Below are positions 25,817 through 32,509 of a stretch of DNA of 64,000 bases, one piece after another (the stretch's first letter is position 1; each line of letters opens with the position of its first letter). The translations under genes were made by a program, and so were the position numbers. Under the pieces are notes generated by a model that saw nothing but the letters and a program-made list of their open reading frames with translations, searched no databases and was not told the origin of the DNA. This stretch comes from Arthrobacter sp. Y81 (lineage in GTDB: Bacteria; Actinomycetota; Actinomycetes; Actinomycetales; Micrococcaceae): positions 62,001-126,000 of the forward strand of contig NZ_PJIL01000013.1 in NCBI RefSeq assembly GCF_002929335.1. Direction: 5' to 3'.

Positions 25817-26290
25817 ATGAAAAAGGCTCCAGCTGATAACGAGGTCACCGCGATCCACGGTGTCATCACCGATCAGAGTCCGGTGGATTTCCACGCCCTC
25901 GGGCTCGCCGGCTGCATAGACCGGCTCGCCGCCCCGCTCCGGGAGCAGGGGACCTCGGTCCGGTGGGAGACCCCGCACCACGGCATCGAGATACCGGCCG
26001 GCAGTGCCGCGCTGCTCTACCACGTTGCCCAGGAAGCCCTCAGCAACGCACTCAAATACGCGGGCGCCACCGAACTGACCGTCCGGCTCGCTGCAGTGCA
26101 CCACGGCATCAGGCTGATAGTGGCCGACAACGGCGCCGGGTTTGACCGCACCGACCACACCGGCAACCGGCCGCAGGGCTTCGGACTGCTCCTGATGTCC
26201 GTCGCGGTCCACGAAGCCGGCGGCACCGTAACCGTCGACACAGCCCCCGGCAAGGGCACCTGCGTCACGGTCACGCTTCCGCTGGACTAA
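25817..26290 (+). CDS. Stand-alone histidine kinase-type ATPase domain protein
   Basis: A 157-residue protein consisting almost only of a HATPase_c domain. It has the N-box LLYHVAQEALSNALKYA, the G1 box VADNGAGFD and the G2 box GFGLLLMSVAV, ending in a typical VTVTLPLD strand. There is no phosphoacceptor His region, no membrane segment and no receiver partner next to it. It resembles the C-terminus of NarX/DegS-type kinases. It may be a remnant of a kinase or an anti-sigma/serine-kinase-like regulator. It is divergent from the DesK-like kinase at 24224 with 243 bases between them. Confidence 0.8.
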   Translation: MKKAPADNEVTAIHGVITDQSPVDFHALGLAGCIDRLAAPLREQGTSVRWETPHHGIEIPAGSAALLYHVAQEALSNALKYAGATELTVRLAAVHHGIRLIVADNGAGFDRTDHTGNRPQGFGLLLMSVAVHEAGGTVTVDTAPGKGTCVTVTLPLD

Positions 26291-26380
26291 CCACACGATT
26301 CTCTGGGGGGATCACCATGCATCTCAGCCCGGGCCGCTGCGCCCACGGAACCAACTACCGGCTCCAGTATCATTTTGCTC

Positions 26381-27751
26381 ATGACCAGGCCTGCGGTGAA
26401 GGTCCCTGTCGCGGGCGTATCGCGCACCGCACTGGATACCGTATGGGACAGGATCTTCTTCCTGGTCGGTGGTGTCGCCGCCGTCTGGTTGACCTATCTT
26501 CTCGTTGAGCTCAGCTTCCAGTGGGGCTGGGGCCAGATCTGGTTCACGTTCATCTTCTGGGCGATGCTCGCCTACCTCGTACTACCCCGGCTCCACTCGA
26601 TCCTGACCCGCGTGTACGTGCCCGATTACTTCATCGGACGCGCCCGCACCAGCGACGGCCTGCTCGGGGATCCCGTCAACGTTGCCCTGCTCGGTTCCGA
26701 AGGACAGCTCCACCGGGTCATGCGCTTGGCGGGCTGGACCGTCGCCGATGACGTGACCCTGGCCAGCAGCTGGCGGATCATCACGTCCACGGTCCTGCGC
26801 CGCAGCTACCTCGAGGCTCCGGTCAGCCCCCTCTTCCTGTTCGGCCGCCAGCAGGACTTCGCGTACCAGCAGGAAGTGGACGGAAGCCCCGGCAAGCGGC
26901 ACCACGTCCGCTTCTGGCACTGCCCGCCCGGCTGGCTGCTCCCCGGCGGCGTGGCCGTGGACTGGCTGGCCGCCGGCACGTACGACCGCAGCGTCGGCTT
27001 CTCGCTGTTCACGCTCCAGATCACGCACAAGATCGACGAACACACTGACGATGAGCGCGACCATATCGTCAGGTCCATTTCCGACGCCGACCCGTCGGCT
27101 GCCGTTCGGGTGATCCAGGACTTCTCCACCGGCTACCACACGCGCAACGGCGGCGGCGATGAAATCGCCACCGATGGCGACCTTCCCATCGTTGACCTGC
27201 GCGGAACACCGGTGCCCGGCGTGGCCGCTCCCCGGCTCCCGAGCGACAGCCGGAACAGGCGCCCCGCCCCCACCATCATCGGCGCCGCCCTCGTCGCCGG
27301 CCGCGCACTGGCGGCGGCCGCCCTCGCCATGTCCTTCGTGCTGTTCCCCGAAGAGCACATGGAACCGCTCCTTCAGCCCGCTGGAGGCTCCGGCAATGGC
27401 TCCGGTGCCGGGCTGACCGCGGACCAGGCGCAGCTGGTGCTCTACGCCGGCCTGGCCGTCGTGGTGCTCTTTGCGCTCGCCGAACTGCTGCTGGCCTGGC
27501 TCGTTTTCCTGGGACGGAACTGGGCGCGCACGCTCACCATGGCCGTGAGCACCGTCGCGATCGGCCTGCAGGTCATCGATGTGGCCAACGGAGGTCCCGG
27601 CATCACGCTGCAGACCAACCTCCCCGGCCTCACACTGGACATCCTGCTCATCCTCGCCCTGTCCAGCCAGCGGTCCCGCGTCTATGCCCGCCGGGACCGC
27701 AAGGAACCAAAGCGGATCGCGGCCCGGCCCGGAGGCCGCGCAGCGATCTGA
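26381..27751 (+). CDS. Membrane protein with LssY-like C-terminal domain
   Basis: A 456-residue protein. Two N-terminal hydrophobic segments (residues 25-80) precede a soluble domain with the LssY_C pattern (residues 110-240: RRSYLEAPVSPLFLFGRQQDFAYQQ, then WLAAGTYDRSVGFS). Three or four C-terminal helices follow from about residue 305. LssY_C domains occur in membrane proteins of the PAP2/DedA group; the function is not established. The start is uncertain: ATG 26381 has no good ribosome site, and a TTG lies 6 bases earlier. It lies 90 bases after the ATPase-domain gene. Confidence 0.75.
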   Translation: MTRPAVKVPVAGVSRTALDTVWDRIFFLVGGVAAVWLTYLLVELSFQWGWGQIWFTFIFWAMLAYLVLPRLHSILTRVYVPDYFIGRARTSDGLLGDPVNVALLGSEGQLHRVMRLAGWTVADDVTLASSWRIITSTVLRRSYLEAPVSPLFLFGRQQDFAYQQEVDGSPGKRHHVRFWHCPPGWLLPGGVAVDWLAAGTYDRSVGFSLFTLQITHKIDEHTDDERDHIVRSISDADPSAAVRVIQDFSTGYHTRNGGGDEIATDGDLPIVDLRGTPVPGVAAPRLPSDSRNRRPAPTIIGAALVAGRALAAAALAMSFVLFPEEHMEPLLQPAGGSGNGSGAGLTADQAQLVLYAGLAVVVLFALAELLLAWLVFLGRNWARTLTMAVSTVAIGLQVIDVANGGPGITLQTNLPGLTLDILLILALSSQRSRVYARRDRKEPKRIAARPGGRAAI

Positions 27752-27774
27752 TCGCTGAGGTTTGGCTTGGAAAA

Positions 27775-28707
27775 TCAGACGGTGGACGGGTCCGTATTGG
27801 CGCCGCACAGGATCACGGCAACGCGTTCACCGTCCGCCGGGACGTAGGCCCCCGAGGTCAGGGCGGCAAAGGCGGCCGCCGCGCCGTGCTCCACGACCAT
27901 CCGGTAGTCGGCCCACAGCTGCGAGCGCGCGGCGACAATCTCGTCGTCGGACACCAGCACGCTCTTCACGCCGGTCCTGACCGCGACGTCAAAGCCGATC
28001 TGTCCGATCCGCCGTGCCCCGAGTGAGTCGGCGGCGACGCCGGCGACGGCAACATCCACCGGCTCCCCCGCCTTCAGCGCGGCGTGGAGCGTGGGAGCCG
28101 CGGCGGGCTCCACGCCCACCACATTGGCCAGGCCTTCGACGGCGGCCGCGATCCCGGCCATCAGTCCCCCGCCGCCCACAGCCACCAGCACGGTGTCCAC
28201 GCCGCCCAGCTGTTCCAGGAGTTCCGAACCGACGGTGCCGGCACCTGCGGCGATCTCCGGCTGGTCGTAGGCGTGGCAGTACACGGCGCCGGTTTCGGCC
28301 GCATACGCGATGGCGGCGTCGTAGGCGACGGCATATTCAGCGCCCCGCTGGATGACGGACGCCCCGGATTCCCGGAGCTTCTTCACCTTCATCGCGGGAG
28401 CGGTCTCGGGGACAAAAACAACGGCCGGCACTCCGGCCCGGGCCGCGGCATAGGCGTTGGCGAGGCCCGCGTTGCCGCCGGAGGCCACCACGATCCCCAC
28501 GTCCTCCTTCAGCTCGCCCCGCTCGCGGCAGGCAAGCACGCGGTTGAAGGCGCCCCGGGCCTTGAATGTTCCGGTGTGCTGCATGAACTCGCACTTCAGC
28601 CAGACGTCCCCCGGAAAGCTCCCACGGTCCGCCTCGATGACGGGCGTGCGGCGCACCAGCCCCGCAATCCTGGCAGCGGCTTCATCGACGTCAGTGCGTG
28701 TGATCAT
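27775..28707 (-). CDS. PLP-dependent serine/threonine dehydratase family enzyme
   Basis: A 310-residue fold-type II PLP enzyme. The Schiff-base lysine is K49 in HTGTFKARGAF, the phosphate loop is AVGGGGLMAG, and ASGGNAGLANA is the substrate loop. Relatives include threonine dehydratase, serine racemase and hydroxyaspartate dehydratase. There is no regulatory ACT domain, so it is a catabolic rather than biosynthetic form. The gene follows the IclR regulator by a single base gap and is presumably controlled with it. Confidence 0.88.
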   Translation of the reverse strand: MITRTDVDEAAARIAGLVRRTPVIEADRGSFPGDVWLKCEFMQHTGTFKARGAFNRVLACRERGELKEDVGIVVASGGNAGLANAYAAARAGVPAVVFVPETAPAMKVKKLRESGASVIQRGAEYAVAYDAAIAYAAETGAVYCHAYDQPEIAAGAGTVGSELLEQLGGVDTVLVAVGGGGLMAGIAAAVEGLANVVGVEPAAAPTLHAALKAGEPVDVAVAGVAADSLGARRIGQIGFDVAVRTGVKSVLVSDDEIVAARSQLWADYRMVVEHGAAAAFAALTSGAYVPADGERVAVILCGANTDPSTV

Positions 28708-28708
28708 T

Positions 28709-29506
28709 TCATCCCCGGGTAGAAGTGTTGTGCGGTTCGGTGGCGCGGCCGCCGTAATCGTGGCCGATCTGCCGCGCGGCGTCCTGCAGGAGCGGAACGA
28801 CTGTTTTTTCGATCGCGTCCGCGGGGGCCCTGTGGGTCTGCAGGGACACGTTGACGGCGGCGACGACGTCGTGGCCGCGCCAGACCGGGACGGCGACGCC
28901 GCGGAGGCCTTCCTCCAGTTCCTGTGAAACCATGGACCATCCCTTGTCCCGGGCCTGCTCCACTTCGGCCTGCAGCTGGTCGAGGGTTCCGATCGAGCGC
29001 TCGGTGAACCGCTGCAGCTGGACGGAATCGAAGTACGTTCTCAGCTCGGCGTCGGACAGCGCACCCAGCAGCACCCGTCCCATGGACGTGGCCCAGGCCG
29101 GGAACCTGGTGCCCACGCTGATGGAGACACTCAGGAGCCGTGGTGACGGGACGCACGCGACATAGACGACGTCGGTGCCGTCGAGGATGCACAGCGACGT
29201 CGTCTCGTTGAGGTCGGCGGCAAGGGACTTAAGGTGCGGCTCCGCGATCCTGGGGAGCGCCAGGTTTGCCAGGAAGGACTGCCCGATGTCCAGCGACCTG
29301 GGCGTCAGTTCGAAGTTGGTGCCGTCGGCGCGAAGGTAGCCCAGGTCCGTCAGTGTCAGCAGGAACCTCCGGGCGGAGGCCCTGGTCATGTCCGACTTCG
29401 CGGCGACCCGGGTGACGGTCAGGCGGGGTTCGTCCGGGGTGAAGGCCCGCAGTACGTCAAAGGTCTTCTCCACCGACTTCACGAAGTACGCGGGTTGCTC
29501 CGCCAT
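28709..29506 (-). CDS. IclR family regulator, PcaR/PobR-like
   Basis: A 265-residue IclR protein of the aromatic-acid branch. The N-terminal helix-turn-helix covers residues 10-70 (VEKTFDVLRAFTPDEPRLTVTRVA). The effector domain contains the PcaR/PobR-type segments TSLCILDGTDVVYVACVP, SVSISVGTRFPAWATSMGRVLL and GVAVPVWRG. In proteobacteria and actinobacteria these respond to protocatechuate, 4-hydroxybenzoate, shikimate or beta-ketoadipate. It lies between the dehydratase gene and the AroE/MHS pair, and boxes matching this class occur at 30530-30563. Confidence 0.9.
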   Translation of the reverse strand: MAEQPAYFVKSVEKTFDVLRAFTPDEPRLTVTRVAAKSDMTRASARRFLLTLTDLGYLRADGTNFELTPRSLDIGQSFLANLALPRIAEPHLKSLAADLNETTSLCILDGTDVVYVACVPSPRLLSVSISVGTRFPAWATSMGRVLLGALSDAELRTYFDSVQLQRFTERSIGTLDQLQAEVEQARDKGWSMVSQELEEGLRGVAVPVWRGHDVVAAVNVSLQTHRAPADAIEKTVVPLLQDAARQIGHDYGGRATEPHNTSTRG

Positions 29507-29577
29507 GGAATCGCTTGCCCTCCCTGAAGCTCATGTCCGGCACCAGCGGGCGCTTGGCCGCAGGCTTATTCCGATCA

Positions 29578-29587
29578 TATCCGGATA
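29578..29587. promoter_or_regulatory. Palindrome at the candidate promoter of the IclR gene
   Basis: TATCCGGATA, a perfect 10-base palindrome, overlaps TATGAT (read on the minus strand), a possible -10 box about 70 bases upstream of the IclR start. It could be an autoregulatory site. No good -35 is visible, so this is tentative. Confidence 0.25.
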
Positions 29588-29619
29588 ACCCGCTGCGGAA
29601 TCAGCGGAACCGGCGGGGG

Positions 29620-30456
29620 TCAGTTCTTCGCCTGGATGCCCGTGAGCGTGCAGTCCAGCAGGGCGCCGGTCTCCGGCCCCAGTCCAAGGATGGGGATCAT
29701 GGCAGCCGCCTGTGCGCGCAGATGGTCCCAGCCGTCGGCGCACTGCAGGCCCTGCGCCCTCGCGCTGGCGATCGTGGCCGTCACGTGGCCGGCGTAGACG
29801 AAGTCATAGACGAAGGCGTCGGGGGAAAGTTCGGCCGGGCCCCAGGCCGGTTCGTCGTCGCTTCCCTTGCCTATCGGCGTGGCGTTCACGATCAGCGATG
29901 CCATACAAGCCTGGCCCCGGGCTTCCGGCCACGAAACCGCCTTGGCCTCCATACCCAGGGTGGTTGCGAGGTCCAGCAGCTGTTGCGACGCACGCGGGTC
30001 CTTGTCCGTTACGGTGACCCGGTCAGCCAGCCCCGTCAGTGCCACCAGGGCGGCGCGTGCGGCTCCGCCGGCCCCGAGCATCAGGACGTGCCGCTGGCGC
30101 CGACCACTAAGGAGTCCGGCAACGGCGGTGATGTCCGTATTGTGCGCGCTCAGCTTCCGGCCGTGCCGGACCAGCATGTTCGAGGCTCCGCTGAGCCGGA
30201 CCTGTGCGGTGACGGTGTCCGCAGCCCGGGCGGCCCATTGCTTGTGGGGCATGGTGACGTTGGCGGCCACGACGTCGGCCTCCAGCAGGGCGCCGCGGAC
30301 ACCGGACATGTCCCGGCCGGCCGGAACGTCCCACGCCTCATACGTCCAGCTGCTGCCGAGCTGTTCGAACACAGGGCTCCACAATCCGGGGGACATCGCC
30401 TTCGAGGCTTCCGAGCCGATGAGGAACAGCCGGTGTCCGGGCGTTTCGTTTTCCAT
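29620..30456 (-). CDS. Shikimate/quinate dehydrogenase family protein (AroE-like)
   Basis: A 278-residue AroE-family enzyme. The catalytic Lys lies in NVTMPHKQ and the Asp in AHNTDITAV. The Rossmann loop is LMLGAGGAARAAL, and the C-terminal region has the usual GLGPETGALLD. The substrate-binding N-terminus reads IGSEASKAMSPGLW rather than the canonical HSKSP, which suggests a catabolic paralogue acting on quinate, shikimate or a relative rather than the biosynthetic enzyme. The ATG at 30456 has GAGAGGTG upstream. It is divergent from an MHS transporter of the ShiA class and follows the IclR gene's regulatory region. Confidence 0.85.
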   Translation of the reverse strand: MENETPGHRLFLIGSEASKAMSPGLWSPVFEQLGSSWTYEAWDVPAGRDMSGVRGALLEADVVAANVTMPHKQWAARAADTVTAQVRLSGASNMLVRHGRKLSAHNTDITAVAGLLSGRRQRHVLMLGAGGAARAALVALTGLADRVTVTDKDPRASQQLLDLATTLGMEAKAVSWPEARGQACMASLIVNATPIGKGSDDEPAWGPAELSPDAFVYDFVYAGHVTATIASARAQGLQCADGWDHLRAQAAAMIPILGLGPETGALLDCTLTGIQAKN

Positions 30457-30529
30457 GGTGGCACCTCTCAGTTGGGAGACGCAGCCGGGAGGCGTTGTGA
30501 GGCACCCCACTCTGCGGTACGCTATCCAT

Positions 30530-30563
30530 AGTCGCATATCGCACAGCTGTTCGTAATGCGCAC
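30530..30563. promoter_or_regulatory. Pair of IclR-type (PcaR/PobR-like) boxes between aroE-like and MHS genes
   Basis: AGTCGCATATCGCAC (30530-30544) and GTTCGTAATGCGCAC (30549-30563) are two direct copies spaced 19 bases apart in the divergent promoter region. Both match the ends of GTTCGATAATCGCAC, the 15-base element I recall for PcaR of Pseudomonas. The IclR protein encoded at 28709 is the likely ligand. Confidence 0.5.
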
Positions 30564-30622
30564 AAATCAGATCGCATCCGTGCACCGGAGCAACTGTCTT
30601 TCAGTGTGGAAGGACCATCAGA

Positions 30623-31951
30623 ATGACCAATCTTGCAACCACAGCCGAGACCGCAGAGGCGCAGCGCAAGCTCAAGAGGGCCAAGAAGGCCGCGCTGGCA
30701 GCATTCCTCGGCGGCGCCCTTGAGTACTACGACTTCTTCATCTACGCCACGGCAGCATCGCTGATCTTTTCGAAGATCTTCTTTCCCTCGGGTGACGCCA
30801 CCGTCGCTCTCCTCGCCTCCTTCGCGACTTTCGGCGTGGCCTATGTGGCCCGCCCCTTTGGCGCAGTCTTCTTTGGCCACCTCGGCGACAAGATCGGCCG
30901 CAAGGCGACCCTGGTCCTCACCCTCGTTCTGATGGGTGCTGCCACGTTCCTGATCGGTGTCCTTCCTGACTTCAACACCGCCGGCTACTGGGCGCCTGCC
31001 CTGCTGGTGCTGCTCCGCCTCATGCAGGGCCTCTCGGCGGGCGCTGAAACCGCGGGAGCCTCGGCCCTGACCACGGAGGAAGCCCCCACCGGCCGGCGCG
31101 GTTTCTTTGCCAGCTTCGCCATGAGCGGCATTTCCTTCGGCATCGTGCTGGCCTCCCTGGCCTTCCTGCCGGTGGCCGCCATGAATGAGGCGGACCGGCT
31201 CGCATGGGGCTGGCGCATCCCGTTCTGGCTCTCCGTCATCGTGCTCTTCGTGGCGTACATGGTCCGGCGTTCGCTCGAGGAACCCGAGGTCTTCGAGGAG
31301 AAGCACGATCACGGCGAGCTGGTGAAGCTGCCGTTCGCCAAGATGTTCAAGACCCACCCGGCCCAGTTCTTCCAGGTGGCCCTGATGTCCTTCGAAACCG
31401 TCACCAACACCTTTATGCAATCCTTCGGCCTGGCCTACGCCGTCTCCGTCGGCGTCCCTGCCTCCACCATGCTCTGGGTCAGCATCCTCGGTAACGTGAT
31501 CGCCATCGCCACGCAGCCCCTCATGGCTGCACTGTCGGATAGGTTCGGCCGGCGCCCCGTCTTCATCACCGGTGTGGTGGGCTCGGGCATCATGATCTTT
31601 GTGTACTTCTCGGTCATCTCCACCGGCAACATCCCCATGATCTTCGTCGCCAGCACGCTGATCACCGCCGGCACCTATGCCATGTCCAACGCGATCTACC
31701 CTGCCTGGTTCTCGGAGCTCTTCAACGTCAAGGTCCGCTACTCCGGCATGGCCATCGGGCTGCAGGTGGGCATCCTGTGCGCCGGCTTCACTCCGCTGCT
31801 GGGAACCGCCCTGGTCGGTGCCACCAAGGCCAACTGGGGACCGGCGGCGTGGATTGTGGCGGCGTCGTCGCTGCTGGCAGTCGCCGGTGCACTCTGGGCC
31901 CGCGAAACCCACAAGACACCGCTGCGCGAGCTGGGCAACCCCGTCCGCTAA
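30623..31951 (+). CDS. MFS transporter, MHS type (ShiA-like)
   Basis: A 442-residue, 12-helix permease with the MHS signature (AAFLGGALEYYDFFIYATA) and loop GDKIGRKATLV. E. coli ShiA, the shikimate importer, belongs to this subfamily. The divergent AroE-like dehydrogenase and the aromatic-type IclR regulator make shikimate, quinate or dehydroshikimate the best substrate guess. The ATG has GGAAGG about 9 bases upstream. It is followed by a hairpin repeat that may terminate transcription. Confidence 0.9.
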   Translation: MTNLATTAETAEAQRKLKRAKKAALAAFLGGALEYYDFFIYATAASLIFSKIFFPSGDATVALLASFATFGVAYVARPFGAVFFGHLGDKIGRKATLVLTLVLMGAATFLIGVLPDFNTAGYWAPALLVLLRLMQGLSAGAETAGASALTTEEAPTGRRGFFASFAMSGISFGIVLASLAFLPVAAMNEADRLAWGWRIPFWLSVIVLFVAYMVRRSLEEPEVFEEKHDHGELVKLPFAKMFKTHPAQFFQVALMSFETVTNTFMQSFGLAYAVSVGVPASTMLWVSILGNVIAIATQPLMAALSDRFGRRPVFITGVVGSGIMIFVYFSVISTGNIPMIFVASTLITAGTYAMSNAIYPAWFSELFNVKVRYSGMAIGLQVGILCAGFTPLLGTALVGATKANWGPAAWIVAASSLLAVAGALWARETHKTPLRELGNPVR

Positions 31952-31956
31952 AGCAT

Positions 31957-32006
31957 CGGTGGTTGAGCCTGTCGAAACCCCGGATCCCGACAAGCCCGAT
32001 CACCGG
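31957..32006. repeat. Imperfect hairpin containing the common TTTCGACAGGCTCAACCA actinobacterial repeat
   Basis: The left arm, read on the minus strand, contains TTTCGACAGGCTCAACCA followed by CCG. I recall this oligomer (and its AAGCTC variant) as one of the commonest dispersed repeats in Arthrobacter and relatives. The right arm (CCCGACAAGCCCGATCACCGG) is a degenerate inverse copy. The element lies between convergent genes, extends into the last codons of the minus-strand gene, and may act as a terminator. Confidence 0.55.
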
Positions 32007-32500
32007 CGGCGGAGCCGTGCCAGCAGCGTGGCGGCGAGCAGCGCCGTCGTGATTTCCAGGGCGATGACGGCCAGCAGCCCGCCAGCGGCAGAACCTGCCG
32101 CGGATCCGGCAGCCGCTGCCGCCGGTAGGGCAGCAGCCCCGTGGCTGTGGACGGATGCGCCGTAACCGGAACCGGCGCCGGCCATCAGCAGGGCGGCGTG
32201 CAGCACCGTCATTGCGAGCCCGCACGCCATCACCTGCCGCAGGGAACCCACGCGACCGTCGCGCCAGATGTGCACCGCACACGGCATGCCGACTCCCACC
32301 ATGGCGAGCATCAGCACGTTCAGCCAGGGCCCGTGGTGGTTGCCCGCCACGAGCCAGAGGTGCACCAGGCAGGATGCCGCCGTGGCCGCGGCAACCATGC
32401 GCGGATGGAAGGCTGGGCGCGGTTGGAGGGCCGGTTTTGGCCGGAGGGGCGGCCCGGGGACGGGGCCGCCGGCGCGGTCCCATCCCCGCAGGGCTGTCAT
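32000..32500 (-). CDS. Hypothetical membrane protein downstream of the amine oxidase
   Basis: A 166-residue protein with four hydrophobic segments between residues 35 and 162 and a His-rich loop near residue 120 (VHSHGAAAL). The first 33 residues are Pro/Arg-rich; an internal ATG at residue 35 (MVAAATAASCLVHLWL) is a possible alternative start because no strong ribosome site precedes 32500. It begins 9 bases after the copper amine oxidase gene, so it is cotranscribed with it. A role in copper supply or amine handling is conceivable but unproven. Confidence 0.65.
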   Translation of the reverse strand: MTALRGWDRAGGPVPGPPLRPKPALQPRPAFHPRMVAAATAASCLVHLWLVAGNHHGPWLNVLMLAMVGVGMPCAVHIWRDGRVGSLRQVMACGLAMTVLHAALLMAGAGSGYGASVHSHGAAALPAAAAAGSAAGSAAGGLLAVIALEITTALLAATLLARLRRR

Positions 32501-32509
32501 GGCGTGGGC

